This document shows positions 53,461-62,886 of a stretch of DNA of 64,000 nt, piece by piece. The DNA lies in the NCBI RefSeq assembly GCF_000158175.1, contig NZ_DS999411.1:2574714-2638713 (forward strand). The letters are read 5' to 3'. The DNA comes from Luminiphilus syltensis NOR5-1B. GTDB taxonomy: Bacteria; Pseudomonadota; Gammaproteobacteria; Pseudomonadales; Halieaceae. Position numbers and translations under genes: made by a program. The notes beneath the pieces were generated by a model. The model ran no database searches, had not been told where the DNA came from, and saw only the letters and a program-made list of their open reading frames with translations. How positions within the stretch are numbered: position 1 is the stretch's first letter; each line of letters starts with the position of its first letter.

Positions 53461-54063
53461 TTAGTTGGTAAAAGCGGGGGCGGCACCCCAGTCCCAAGCG
53501 AGCACCGATACCACCATCAGGGTAATCAGAACGACGAGTGCGATAGCAATGACCGCGCTCGCGAATAGAAAACCACGTTCCTGTGGGATCTGCATGACAA
53601 TCGGAATTCCTAGGTACAACAGATAAACCGACCAGCTCAAGGCCAGCACCCCGAGCAGCATATCGAGCCAAAGAATAGGGTAGAATCCGACCAGCCCCAT
53701 GAGGAATAGCGGCGTGGCTGTAATGCTCGCGATCATGATGCCCTTGGTGAGGGTAGATTCTGCACCGTAAGTGTCGGCCATCCAGTGTATAAAGTAGCCG
53801 ATGGCAACAACCGCGCCGACCATGGCGGCGTAAAAGAGAAAGCTGATGACGACCGCACTCTCTTCGGTCAGCCGCACAACATCGTCGTTGAGGCCAACCG
53901 TCCAGCCGATCTGCGTCGTGCCATAGAACCAGGCAAACGCCGGAAGCGCTGCCCATATTGCGGGGTAAAGTAAAAGAATCGCGCGACTGTGCTCGCTCAG
54001 CTCGGCGAGACGTCGCCAAGCCGTGGACGGGCTCGTCAAAATCCCTACAGAATACTGCAACAT
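53461..54063 (-). CDS. YIP1 family membrane protein
   Basis: A 200-residue integral membrane protein with about five spans, resembling bacterial Yip1-domain proteins (FYGTTQIGWTVG, GYFIHWMADTYGAES, ATPLFLMGLVGFYPIL). Function of bacterial YIP1 proteins is not established. GGGGACC lies before the ATG. A longer frame at 53384-54019 on the same strand is a shadow. It precedes ccoN by 113 bp and is not part of the known cbb3 set; co-transcription is possible but unproven. Confidence 0.85.
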   Translation of the reverse strand: MLQYSVGILTSPSTAWRRLAELSEHSRAILLLYPAIWAALPAFAWFYGTTQIGWTVGLNDDVVRLTEESAVVISFLFYAAMVGAVVAIGYFIHWMADTYGAESTLTKGIMIASITATPLFLMGLVGFYPILWLDMLLGVLALSWSVYLLYLGIPIVMQIPQERGFLFASAVIAIALVVLITLMVVSVLAWDWGAAPAFTN

Positions 54064-54271
54064 AAATCGGTCCCCAAAACCCAGATGGTATTGCTGTGTG
54101 GCCGCGGTGCTTAAGGCCGTTGGTTCTAAGCCTCTCTACCGGAGGTTATTACGCCGCAAGTTTAGCGCGACCTCGGTAAAAAGAAAGGAGTTTGTCCTTA
54201 AAACACGATGTTTAGCGGTCTTTCTGAGAATAAGAATCAGCTGCACATCTCGGGGTTGGCGTTTGTCGGGG
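54064..54271. other. Spacer between the DUF1631 and YIP1 genes
   Basis: No gene is seen. A weak minus-strand terminator-like element (AAGGA-caaac-TCCTT then TCTTTTT, 54178-54199) may end DUF1631 transcription. An AAACGC(T/C)AACCCCG stretch is repeated directly just after the stop. Confidence 0.35.
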
Positions 54272-57200
54272 TTAGCGTTTGACGTGGGCCATAGTGCTGA
54301 CCAGCGTATCGGCGGAAATTTCGTCAGGGACGGTGCGGTCCACAAAATCGATACCAATATCCTGAATCTGTGACATGTCCGAGGGGTCACGCAAGATAAC
54401 GTGCTCACCAACGAGGTGATGCAGATCGCTGATCACCTGATGTAATGCAGGGCTGCCCGGGTTGTCCTCAGCGGGAGGCCAAAGCGATGGATCGAGCACG
54501 ATGTTGTGCGGACACAGCACTTGTAGCTGGCCGGTACTACCGCGGCTTGGATTGACGTTGCACACGGAAATCAGGCTTCCAATCGAGCGCAGCGCATTGG
54601 TGAAATCCGCGAGCTGTATCGATTGCCGCAGGCGCATGGAATCTCTAAATTCGTAACAGAGGCGGTTGGTGCCTATTCCCGATCGAGACATGGCATCAAG
54701 CACAAAATCAAGAAAGTCATGGTGAAGTGCCGCGTCACTACTGATAGCAAGATGAAACACCGGAACCTCTCGGCCCTCGGCGGCCAACCGCTCTGCGAGC
54801 GTGCAGGCATTGCTGACTTTGACACAATCGAGTGCGATTGAGAGCGCTACCGATCGATGGCCCGATAGCGCTTGCAGTTCGCTGCTGGCATCTGCCATAC
54901 CGTCAAGCAACACCTGATACATAGGCTCGGAGGATTCCAAGTCGGACGTCTCCAATCGATCGATGCGACGCAGGCTGAACGTCGGTGTTAAGTCACCTTT
55001 GAGTGATTCAAAAGTGCTTCGAACGGCGATTTGTAGATCTTCACCGTGAGGAACTTTTCCTACGACAAGCCCGGTATTGGGCGAATCACTATAACCACGG
55101 GCTGCCGTGTCTTCAGCAGTGCTCCAGATTTCTTCCGCACTTTGGTAGTCACTGCTAATCAGGACTAACCCGATACCCGTCGGCGATCCGCTGGAAAAGG
55201 TCTCACCCACCAACGCATGTAGCACGTTGGTATCCGGGGTCTCCACGATCACCCCCGACGCCCGTCGACTGATCAGCCCCTCGGCTTCAACAGCAATACC
55301 CGCATTGGTGAGCGCTTCAATCAAAGCACCTGTCTTGGTAGGCGCATCGGCAAAGAGCACGAGAGCACAGTGGCTGGCGCCACGACGCCTGGCGCGGCGG
55401 AGGTTTGTTTGTACAGCATCGACCAGTTGCTCACGATCCAGCGATCGACTTTCCGCAACGGGCCATAACTCGGCGGCAATCGAAGTCTGCTTTTTTTCCA
55501 GTGTTGCAAATACACTGCGCTCAATAAAAGATAAATTCTGATCGGGCCGGAGAGGGCGGAGCCGCCGGTGCAGTTGACGCGCAAACTGCAGGAGATGTAA
55601 TTCGAAGACCAGATGACCCTGTTCATTGGCGAAGGCAAATCGCGTAAGTGATTCATTGCGCCATATCAGCTGGACATTGCGCTGATAACTCTGGTCGGAT
55701 TGTTCACTCAGCCACGTACCTACGTCGATGCCCCGGGCGCGCCTTACCCATCGCTTTAGGCGTGGCTTGGTAGCCAGGCGTTCGCTGAAGTCGGGCTCCC
55801 GATAGATCGTTTTCACACCTAATGTTGAATCCAGCAGGGCTACAGGTGTGGCGCCTGTCAGTTCCCGCTGGATATCGGTGAGAAGCGCCTGCTGGTGACC
55901 CGTCAAGAACTGCGTGTTATCCAGCGACTCCCACAGTTGGCGACTGAGCCCCTGAGCCTGATTTTCATCAAGGCATTCTTGACCCCGCGTAATACTCAGA
56001 AGCCCGTCTGCGGTCTGTCTGAGCAGTGCATATTGCCGGTCGAGAGTGGTGGGGTCGGTATCCCGAAGCAGAAGAAAGATAAGATGGTCTCGCCAGACCT
56101 CATCAATGAACTTCAACAAGCTCTCAGGTAGCTGTAACTCGGGTAATTTGTCCAGAAGGCGTTGCTCGACCTGCTGGTTGGCCAGTTGTCGGCGTTCTCT
56201 GCCTTCCTCCGCGGCGACGTGACGCTCGATGTTGCGCTGCTGCTGGCGCAACAACTGCAGCGCGAGATCAGTGATGTCACTGAGCGCTGATGTGAAGACT
56301 GAGAGATCGCCATTGAAATCCCGGTTGATGGTGTCCAGCACAGACTCCACCCGTTTTTCCACCCGCGGATTGTTTGCCGGCGATAGCGCGATCATCTCCC
56401 CAAGGCGGTCGATCAGCAGTCTGGCAGGATGTTCCGGATTCTCATAAAAATGGGGTTCACTCGCCGATAGCTGCGCCAGTGGCCATTTAATGAGGTCAAG
56501 CTTTCTGCGCAACGCAGTTTGCTCCGGGAGGGCGTTGGCTACGGTTTCGTAGAGACTGTCTACCAGGCCTATCGACTCGCGAAGTGCCTGCTCCTCCGGG
56601 TTGTCTGCCGTGAGATTGAGCATGTCGATCATCGCCGGATCCGATTCGCTGGCGATCACACCTTGCTCGCGCAATTGTGCGATGTTATCGGCGACCTCGC
56701 CCGCACGATGGCGCAAGCGGGCGGCATCCGGCGCTACCGATTGCCCGGTGGAATACCCGCCAGTATATAGGCGATTCAGTACCTGAGGAGTTACCGGACT
56801 TCCCAGCCGGGCTGCGCCGTATCCGGGTAGGTAGGCTCGCGAAGTGGGCGTGCCTTTTGCCAATGTTTCTGGCGCCATGGGCAAGTCTGGCGAACGGGAT
56901 GCCGATGAAAAGCCCGTCGTCTGAAATCTCTCGTGACGTCGATCGTGAGCGTCGTTGGCGGCGATCGATCTGGCCTGCTCCTCCAGCGTTCCCGCCGAGC
57001 TGCCTGGGTGTGCATTGTTCGACTCGTACCCTGGAGCTTGAGTCCCAGGACCAGCGTCCAGCTTTGGGGTAATGCGCTCCCTGGACCGTTTAGATTGTCG
57101 GCGACGTTCCAGTATCGACCCCTCGCGCTCGAGACGGGACTCCAGCTCGGGAAGAATGTTCGCATCAATCAGATATTGATTGGTTTCGCCATAAATATTA

Positions 57201-57787
57201 CCCAGCTCGGCAAACAGGTTTCTGGCAAATGAACCATCGAGATGGGCTATAGCGTCGCGATCAAGATCGATCAGTGCAATGGCAGTGCGATAGGCATCGA
57301 AAAAAGCGCGGAGGTCGATGGGCATTCGGATATCGAGCGGATCTTCGTCGACAATTTCGGCAATCCTGAGCGTGAGTGCTTCCAGCGGAAGCGAGAAACG
57401 CTCGAGACCGAGCTTGACCAATTTTTCAATGGCCAGCTCGTCTTCAAAACTGTCGCGATCAACCAACCCCAGTTCCGATGTCACCGGATCTGTCGGTGAC
57501 GGCTGTGTCTGGGTACCATTACTCACCAGGTGGTTAAAATTCTCGAGCAACAGTTTCAGCACCGATTCCGCAATAAGTTTCTGGCCGTTTTTCAGAGCGG
57601 CAAAAGCCTCAAAGCATTCTGCGCGCGCATCAGATTCCAGTTGTCCCGAAGACGACAAATTGAATAAGTGCTCAGTCATTTCTTCGAGCACGAGGCGCAT
57701 GCGCGGGGTGAGAACCGACTCGATGGTCTGGCGCAGACCGGATATGCGGGGATCGAGGGCCACCGTCGTGTCAATGTTCTCGCTCAT
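54272..57787 (-). CDS. DUF1631 protein with degenerate GGDEF-EAL-like C-terminus
   Basis: A 1171-residue cytoplasmic protein. Residues ~40-720 match DUF1631, including IDVGTWLSEQSD and a PilZ-like beta segment (VQLIWRNESLTRFAFANEQG). Residues ~788-910 look like a degenerate GGDEF domain: LRRARRRGASHCALVLFAD, RRASGVIVE where GGDEF should be, and SAEEIWSTAEDTAARG. Residues ~956-1171 look like a degenerate EAL domain: MYQVLLDG in place of E-x-L, LCYEFRDS, and a final EHVILRDPSDMSQIQDIGID. All catalytic motifs are missing, so a signalling or scaffold role is inferred. ATG 57787 is preferred; the frame is open for 38 codons upstream, overlapping the ung promoter. Confidence 0.82.
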   Translation of the reverse strand: MSENIDTTVALDPRISGLRQTIESVLTPRMRLVLEEMTEHLFNLSSSGQLESDARAECFEAFAALKNGQKLIAESVLKLLLENFNHLVSNGTQTQPSPTDPVTSELGLVDRDSFEDELAIEKLVKLGLERFSLPLEALTLRIAEIVDEDPLDIRMPIDLRAFFDAYRTAIALIDLDRDAIAHLDGSFARNLFAELGNIYGETNQYLIDANILPELESRLEREGSILERRRQSKRSRERITPKLDAGPGTQAPGYESNNAHPGSSAGTLEEQARSIAANDAHDRRHERFQTTGFSSASRSPDLPMAPETLAKGTPTSRAYLPGYGAARLGSPVTPQVLNRLYTGGYSTGQSVAPDAARLRHRAGEVADNIAQLREQGVIASESDPAMIDMLNLTADNPEEQALRESIGLVDSLYETVANALPEQTALRRKLDLIKWPLAQLSASEPHFYENPEHPARLLIDRLGEMIALSPANNPRVEKRVESVLDTINRDFNGDLSVFTSALSDITDLALQLLRQQQRNIERHVAAEEGRERRQLANQQVEQRLLDKLPELQLPESLLKFIDEVWRDHLIFLLLRDTDPTTLDRQYALLRQTADGLLSITRGQECLDENQAQGLSRQLWESLDNTQFLTGHQQALLTDIQRELTGATPVALLDSTLGVKTIYREPDFSERLATKPRLKRWVRRARGIDVGTWLSEQSDQSYQRNVQLIWRNESLTRFAFANEQGHLVFELHLLQFARQLHRRLRPLRPDQNLSFIERSVFATLEKKQTSIAAELWPVAESRSLDREQLVDAVQTNLRRARRRGASHCALVLFADAPTKTGALIEALTNAGIAVEAEGLISRRASGVIVETPDTNVLHALVGETFSSGSPTGIGLVLISSDYQSAEEIWSTAEDTAARGYSDSPNTGLVVGKVPHGEDLQIAVRSTFESLKGDLTPTFSLRRIDRLETSDLESSEPMYQVLLDGMADASSELQALSGHRSVALSIALDCVKVSNACTLAERLAAEGREVPVFHLAISSDAALHHDFLDFVLDAMSRSGIGTNRLCYEFRDSMRLRQSIQLADFTNALRSIGSLISVCNVNPSRGSTGQLQVLCPHNIVLDPSLWPPAEDNPGSPALHQVISDLHHLVGEHVILRDPSDMSQIQDIGIDFVDRTVPDEISADTLVSTMAHVKR

Positions 57788-57887
57788 TGGCTTCGGGACT
57801 TCCCTTGAATGCAAACGCCCATTATTGTGAACCGTGTCACACAAAAGAGCCAGTTTTCCGTCAATAACCGATACCGAGGGTCGATCA

Positions 57888-58559
57888 ATGCACACGCCCA
57901 AGCTTCACTCTGAATGGTTATCAATATTGGAGGCAGAACTGGCCGAGCCGTACATGAACGAGCTAAGGGCCTTTCTGCAATCAGAGATTGCAAAGGGGAG
58001 AGCGATTTACCCACCGGGCGAGCAGATGTTTGCCGCGCTCAACGCCACTCCACCGTCCGAGATACGGGTTGTGATCCTGGGGCAGGATCCGTACCACGGC
58101 CCTGGACAGGCGCACGGCTTGGCGTTCTCTGTTCGCGGCATGCAGGCGCTGCCCCCATCGTTACGCAATATTTTTCGAGAGCTATCGCGCAGTACGGGCG
58201 CGCCGGAGCGGCAAAACGGCGATCTCTCTGACTGGGCGCATCAGGGCGTTCTTTTACTGAACAGCGTGCTTACGGTTGAACGCGGAAAGCCCGGATCCCA
58301 CGCCAAGCATGGCTGGGAGCGGTTCACCGACACAATTGTCCAATGGTGCGCAGAGGACCCGACACCCAAGGTTTTCATGCTTTGGGGGGCGTATGCACAG
58401 CGAAAGGGCGAGAAGATCAAGGGTACACAGCATCGGGTGTTGCATGCCCCGCATCCATCCCCGCTATCGGCACATCGAGGCTTCATCGGTTGCGATCACT
58501 TCCGGGAAGCCAACGCTTTTTTATCCGCAGCGGGCAGAGAGCGTGTTGACTGGACCTGA
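57888..58559 (+). CDS. ung: Uracil-DNA glycosylase
   Basis: Family 1 UDG that removes uracil from DNA to start base excision repair. About 223 residues. The water-activating loop VVILGQDPYHG, the LLLNSVLTVE segment and the leucine loop HAPHPSPLS are all intact. ATG 57888 with GAGGGT six bases before it is the likely start; ATG 57834 would add 18 residues. Divergent from the DUF1631 gene across 100 bp. Convergent with ygfZ, ten bases apart. Confidence 0.96.
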   Translation: MHTPKLHSEWLSILEAELAEPYMNELRAFLQSEIAKGRAIYPPGEQMFAALNATPPSEIRVVILGQDPYHGPGQAHGLAFSVRGMQALPPSLRNIFRELSRSTGAPERQNGDLSDWAHQGVLLLNSVLTVERGKPGSHAKHGWERFTDTIVQWCAEDPTPKVFMLWGAYAQRKGEKIKGTQHRVLHAPHPSPLSAHRGFIGCDHFREANAFLSAAGRERVDWT

Positions 58560-58569
58560 TGTCTGTGGG

Positions 58570-59439
58570 TTAGTCGGTGATCGCTTGCAAAGGGGTATTA
58601 CAATCGGCAAGGCGCAACTGGTCGTCGAAAGCATTTTCGATAGTCTCGATCAGCAGGTATTTCACACCGGCGGCGGACGCACAATTAACGACGGAGCCCG
58701 CAGCCTTACCCTGATCGCCGACGATCAGGTCAGAGCCCGGGGCGCAGTCACTTTCTGCCGTGCAGGTTGCTCGGTATAGCCGTCGCTTTGGCTTTCCCTT
58801 GTAGTGCAGTCGGGCAATAATTTCCTGTCCGGTATAGCACCCTTTCGAGAAGCTGATGTAACCTCGTAAGTCGTAATTGAGATCCTGGGGCAGGTATTTG
58901 CCGATGGTCGCCCCGGTGATGCGTGCGTCTTCATTCCGCATCATCTCCGAGTACCACATATCGGCCGAAACGGTTGTCGCTGCTGCGGGATGATCCCCTA
59001 AATGCCAAAACTCGGTGGCGCCTGAAAAGCGTGGGATGGCAAACCATTCCCCCGCGTCCCGAGCCTCTTCAGATGAGGTGACGTTGGATCCATCCTGGTC
59101 GCCGATGCCACCATAAACGACGCCCTCACAACGGCGCAGGGTGCTCTTTGAAAAATTCAAGTAGGGCTGCAGGTGTGTGATTAAGGCATCTCCAACCTGC
59201 CCCTCACAACGCAATAAAATTCGCTCATCGCTGACCTTGAAGGCGAGAAAATCAGCCAGAACACGTCCCTTTACGTTGCAGAAAGTGCCGAGAATCGGCT
59301 TTTGTGTGTCGGATCCGCTAAAGTCGGCGCTCGACTGACCCTGTAGAAAAGACACCGCATCGGGGCCGGTCAGTTCGAGGACGGCCTCTTGGTCAAGGTA
59401 TGCGAGGCTGAGGTTTGTGGGTGGGTTGGTGTCGGGCAC
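58570..59439 (-). CDS. ygfZ: Folate-binding YgfZ-type iron-sulfur repair protein
   Basis: YgfZ maintains [4Fe-4S] enzymes such as MiaB and binds tetrahydrofolate. The 289 residues carry the signature KGCYTGQEIIARLHYKGKPK, with the key cysteine, and the N-terminal LTGPDAVSFLQGQ and GRVLADFLAF stretches. The start is GTG. It is divergent from sdhE, an association conserved in gammaproteobacteria. Confidence 0.95.
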   Translation of the reverse strand: MPDTNPPTNLSLAYLDQEAVLELTGPDAVSFLQGQSSADFSGSDTQKPILGTFCNVKGRVLADFLAFKVSDERILLRCEGQVGDALITHLQPYLNFSKSTLRRCEGVVYGGIGDQDGSNVTSSEEARDAGEWFAIPRFSGATEFWHLGDHPAAATTVSADMWYSEMMRNEDARITGATIGKYLPQDLNYDLRGYISFSKGCYTGQEIIARLHYKGKPKRRLYRATCTAESDCAPGSDLIVGDQGKAAGSVVNCASAAGVKYLLIETIENAFDDQLRLADCNTPLQAITD

Positions 59440-59548
59440 GATTTGACCTCAATCATTGTCAATAGGTTAGGCTGCGGGCTGCCAGGATGCCCCAGTCGAG
59501 CACCTGGTGGTAGCGCTAATCACCGGATGCGGGCAAGGAGGGACGATA

Positions 59549-59812
59549 ATGTCCGATGTTGAGGAGTTCAACCGTATGCGCTGGGCAAGCCGTCGGGGGT
59601 TGCTCGAGCTGGATTTGTTGCTGGCGCCCTTCGTGGATGCTTGCTACCGAGAGCTGGATCGGGAACTGCAGGTTCAGTTTCAGTCGTTGGTGCAGTGTGA
59701 AGATCAGGATATTCTTAACTGGTTGATGGCCCGCGATAATAACCATGACCCGGCATTAGGCGAAGTTCTGGCGGCAATACGGAGCCACAACGATGCCAAA
59801 GCGGCACCGTGA
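59549..59812 (+). CDS. sdhE: Succinate dehydrogenase flavinylation factor SdhE
   Basis: Small assembly factor that promotes covalent FAD attachment to SdhA and FrdA; it was earlier called a toxin/antitoxin protein (CptB/YgfY). The 87-residue product has the family core RMRWASRRGLLELDLLL and the acidic QCEDQDILNWLM. AAGGAGGG sits just before ATG 59549; an in-frame ATG/GTG 14 codons upstream lacks support. Convergent with nadB across 87 bp. Confidence 0.94.
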   Translation: MSDVEEFNRMRWASRRGLLELDLLLAPFVDACYRELDRELQVQFQSLVQCEDQDILNWLMARDNNHDPALGEVLAAIRSHNDAKAAP

Positions 59813-59899
59813 ACGTGTGTGAAAGCGACACCAAAACTGCGGGCTCACTGGACTTTGCGCAGGCGATCCGGGCGCGATCTGCCGAAATCTCCATGTCTG

Positions 59900-61549
59900 T
59901 CACTTAGTGACGCCCTGAGGTCGGGCTGAGGAGTGGTAATCAGGGAAGGTATGCTGCTGGGCCATTGCATTGTCGGGAACCAGCACTGAATGCTCCGCTG
60001 ACTCGCCTGTATTGGGATGGTCCTGATTGTAGTGAAGCCCGCGGCTTTCCTTGCGAGTAATCGCGCATTCCACCATGAGCAGTGATACCTGACACAGATT
60101 GCGAAGCTCAAGCAGTTCGCTGGTAATCGTGAATCGACGGTAGTAATCATCGACCTCGGCATTGAGCAGGTTAAGTCGTCGTTGAGCGCGGCGCAGGCGC
60201 CTGTCCGATCTGACGATGCCCACGTAATCCCACATCATTGTTCGAAGCTCATGCCAGTTGTGACGAATGACGATTTTTTCGTCGGATTGCGAGACACGAC
60301 TCGAGTCCCAGAGGGGCAGATCAGCAAATTCACTGGTGGCGATGGTTTCGCCGATCTGCTGTGCTGCCGAAGCGGCATACACAAAGCACTCGAGTAGCGA
60401 GTTGCTCGCCATTCGGTTGGCGCCGTGAAGTCCTGTGCAGGCGGACTCACCGATGACATAAAGCTGCTGCACATCCGTGGCCCCGTGCTGATCGACCAGA
60501 ACTCCCCCGCAGGTGTAGTGCGCGGCGGGCACCACGGGAATCCGGTCCCGTCGTGGGTCGATGCCCAGCCTCAGGCAGCGCTCAAGCACGGTGGGAAAAT
60601 GAGTTTCAATAAATTCATCGGACTTATGCGTGATATCGAGGTAAACGCAGGGCAAACCCAGTCGTTTCATTTCATGGTCGATGGCTCGAGCCACAACATC
60701 ACGTGGCGCCAACTCACCCCTGCTATCGAATTTCTGCATGAAGGGCTCGCCATCGGGCAACTGAAGCCTGGCCCCTTCACCGCGAAGCGCTTCGGTCACC
60801 AAAAACGACTTCGCCTCAGGGTGGTAAAGACAGGTCGGGTGAAATTGGTTGAACTCGAGATCCGCGACCCGGCATCCGGCGCGCCAGGCCATGGCGATGC
60901 CATCCCCACTCGCGCCATCGGGATTGCTGGTGTACAGATAGGCTTTGCTGGCGCCTCCGGTGGCGAGTACCGTGGCCTTGCCGGCGTATGTCTCGACACC
61001 CTGGGTGGTGCGATTGAGCATGTAGACCCCCGCGCAGCGGGGTCCATCCATGATCAGGTCGACCGCGCAGCGGTCGGTGAGCAGGGTTATGTTCGGCGCC
61101 TTTCTGGCCTGCTCAGTCAGTACTTCAGAGATTGCACGCCCGGTTCGGTCAGCGGCGTGAATGATTCGCCGGTGGCTATGGCCGCCTTCCATTGTCAGAT
61201 GAAATTCCTGGAACTCCTGATCCTGTTGATCATCCCGCCTATCAAAATCCACTCCTTGTTCTACCAGCCAATCAACTACGGCACGACTTTGGCTAACGGT
61301 GAATTCAACAGCGTCCGGGTGGCACAAGCCGGCGCCGGCGAGCAACGTGTCAGCAACGTGCTTTTCTACGGAATCCCGGTCGTGCAGCACCGCCGCCATA
61401 CCGCCTTGGGCCCAGAAGGTCGATCCGGATGAGAGCGCTCCCTTTGAAAACACGGCGCAGCGGACATCGGAGGGTAATTGCAGTGCCAGACTTAACCCGG
61501 CTGCACCGCTGCCGATGACCAGTACGTCAAAATGACTCTTCTTAGTCAT
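59900..61549 (-). CDS. nadB: L-aspartate oxidase
   Basis: FAD enzyme converting L-aspartate to iminoaspartate, the first step of de novo NAD synthesis with NadA. The ~549-residue product shows the FAD motif VLVIGSGAAGLSLAL, SSGSTFWAQGGMAAV, HRRIIHAADRTGRAI, ELAPRDVVARAID, HYTCGGVLVD and GLHGANRMASNSLLE. AAGGA lies upstream of ATG 61549. The frame remains open far upstream across the opposite strand of rpoE; that is not part of the protein. The nadB-rpoE divergent order is typical of gammaproteobacteria. Confidence 0.97.
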   Translation of the reverse strand: MTKKSHFDVLVIGSGAAGLSLALQLPSDVRCAVFSKGALSSGSTFWAQGGMAAVLHDRDSVEKHVADTLLAGAGLCHPDAVEFTVSQSRAVVDWLVEQGVDFDRRDDQQDQEFQEFHLTMEGGHSHRRIIHAADRTGRAISEVLTEQARKAPNITLLTDRCAVDLIMDGPRCAGVYMLNRTTQGVETYAGKATVLATGGASKAYLYTSNPDGASGDGIAMAWRAGCRVADLEFNQFHPTCLYHPEAKSFLVTEALRGEGARLQLPDGEPFMQKFDSRGELAPRDVVARAIDHEMKRLGLPCVYLDITHKSDEFIETHFPTVLERCLRLGIDPRRDRIPVVPAAHYTCGGVLVDQHGATDVQQLYVIGESACTGLHGANRMASNSLLECFVYAASAAQQIGETIATSEFADLPLWDSSRVSQSDEKIVIRHNWHELRTMMWDYVGIVRSDRRLRRAQRRLNLLNAEVDDYYRRFTITSELLELRNLCQVSLLMVECAITRKESRGLHYNQDHPNTGESAEHSVLVPDNAMAQQHTFPDYHSSARPQGVTK

Positions 61550-61634
61550 AACAGGTACAATCCTTGAGACGATGCTTTGAGGCCGAGTTTTGGGCGCTTC
61601 ACTGCGTAATTTACCTTCTGTCTGTCCGTGTTGG

Positions 61635-61662
61635 GGAACTTTTTCCCCAGCAAGCAGTCTCA
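61635..61662 (+). promoter_or_regulatory. Sigma-E-type promoter of rpoE
   Basis: GGAACTT (61635-61641) and TCTCA (61658-61662) are 16 bases apart, matching the sigma-E consensus GAACTT-N16-17-TCTRA. Transcription would begin near 61669, about 60 bases before the rpoE GTG. It indicates autoregulation. The -35 lies within a short inverted repeat, GGGGAA-cttt-TTCCCC (61633-61648). Confidence 0.75.
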
Positions 61663-61726
61663 CGTGGCAAGGAATGTGGGACGGACCGTCTTCTGAAGGG
61701 GTAGTAAATGGGTATAAGGCGGATAC

Positions 61727-62311
61727 GTGACGAGTCGGGAGACCGATCAGCAACTGGTAGAGAGGGCGCAACGTGGCGATACACGTGCCTTTGACTTGCT
61801 GGTACTGAAGTATCAGGGCCGTATCGCGGCGCTGATCAGCCGGTTCGTCGGCAATCCCTCGGAAATAGAGGACGTTACACAGGAGGCCTTCATCAAGGCC
61901 TTCCGGGCATTGCCCAAGTTCCGCGGAGACAGCGCCTTCTACACGTGGCTCTATCGAATTGCTGCCAATGCGGCAAAGAATCATCTGGTGGCTAAGGGGA
62001 GACGACCGTCCTCTGATGCCGATATCGAAGATGCAGAGTTTTATGAGGATGGGGGTGCGCTGCACGACACGGAAAATCCGGAGAACTCCCTTTTTGGTGA
62101 TGAGTTGGCTAAAGTGGTCAGTGACGCCCTGAACAGCCTCCCGGCAGAATTGAAGCGCGCATTGACACTGCGAGAATTTGAAGGTCTCAGCTATGAAGAA
62201 ATTGCTGAGGTAATGGATTGTCCGGTAGGTACAGTACGGTCTCGGATATTTAGGGCGCGGGATGCGATCGACAGTAAGGTTCGTGTCCAAATGAGTGGTG
62301 AACTGGAGTGA
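61727..62311 (+). CDS. rpoE: RNA polymerase sigma-E factor (RpoE/AlgU)
   Basis: ECF sigma factor for envelope stress. The 194 residues cover region 2 (QRGDTRAFDLLVLKYQGRI, DVTQEAFIKAFRALPKF, GDSAFYTWLYRIAANAAKNHL) and region 4 (LREFEGLSYEEIAEVMDCP, GTVRSRIFRARDAID). It is released when RseA is degraded. The start is GTG with AAGG eight bases before it. A sigma-E promoter lies upstream. It heads rpoE-rseA-rseB-rseC; the TGA is just ahead of rseA. Confidence 0.98.
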   Translation: MTSRETDQQLVERAQRGDTRAFDLLVLKYQGRIAALISRFVGNPSEIEDVTQEAFIKAFRALPKFRGDSAFYTWLYRIAANAAKNHLVAKGRRPSSDADIEDAEFYEDGGALHDTENPENSLFGDELAKVVSDALNSLPAELKRALTLREFEGLSYEEIAEVMDCPVGTVRSRIFRARDAIDSKVRVQMSGELE

Positions 62312-62316
62312 AAACC

Positions 62317-62886
62317 ATGGCAACAGATGCGGTACGCGAGGCACTTTCGGCGATTGGCGATGGCGAGGGAACCGATCTCGACCTGGCGCGAGTGCTGAAG
62401 GCTGTCGATGAGGACCCTTCGGTTCGCGAGGAATGGTTGCGTCAACAGCAAACGCGGGCCCGTATTACTCGGCAGCCAGCGGTTGAGATTGATGTCAGCG
62501 CCGCAGTGAGCGCGGCAATTGCAGCGGCGCCGAAACAACAGCGACGATATAATCCGCTGGTTGGCGTCGCTGTGGCAGCTTCGGTAACGCTGGCCGTGGT
62601 ATTCGGAGGGCAATTCGCGCTGCAGACCGGTTCAGCGCCCCTTGCCGAAGTGCCCGGCGGAGTGATGTCCTTACAGGGTATGCCTGTACAGGCCAGCTAT
62701 GGTAGCAACGACAGGGTGCTTGGCCGTCTGGAGCGACCATCGCCGGCTTCCACCCCGGTGAATCCTTATTCACAACTGGCCCGCGAGCAATACCAACGCC
62801 TCGGTGCAGAGCACGCCGCAGCTACCGCCGCGATCCAGCCCAACCCGCTAATCCCCCATGTTCGCCTCGCCGACGCGGAGCGCTAG
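62317..62886 (+). CDS. rseA: Anti-sigma-E factor RseA/MucA
   Basis: Single-span inner-membrane anti-sigma factor. The N-terminal cytoplasmic domain (AIGDGEG..LDLARVLKAVDEDP..REEWLRQQ) binds RpoE. One span (about residues 78-100, LVGVAVAASVTLAVVFGGQF) leads to a periplasmic tail with VMSLQGMPVQASYG and the final region that meets RseB and DegS-type proteases. ATG 62317 has GGAG at good spacing; GTG 62308, overlapping the rpoE stop, is possible. Overlaps rseB by 29 bases. Confidence 0.94.
   Translation: MATDAVREALSAIGDGEGTDLDLARVLKAVDEDPSVREEWLRQQQTRARITRQPAVEIDVSAAVSAAIAAAPKQQRRYNPLVGVAVAASVTLAVVFGGQFALQTGSAPLAEVPGGVMSLQGMPVQASYGSNDRVLGRLERPSPASTPVNPYSQLAREQYQRLGAEHAAATAAIQPNPLIPHVRLADAER

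Noticed and set aside
53384-54019. 211-codon minus-strand frame over the YIP1 gene
   Set aside because: Arg-rich shadow translation; the 53461-54063 frame has coherent membrane spans.
61550-62344. N-terminal extension of the nadB frame by 265 codons
   Set aside because: NadB begins at 61549 by homology; the extension is antisense to rpoE.
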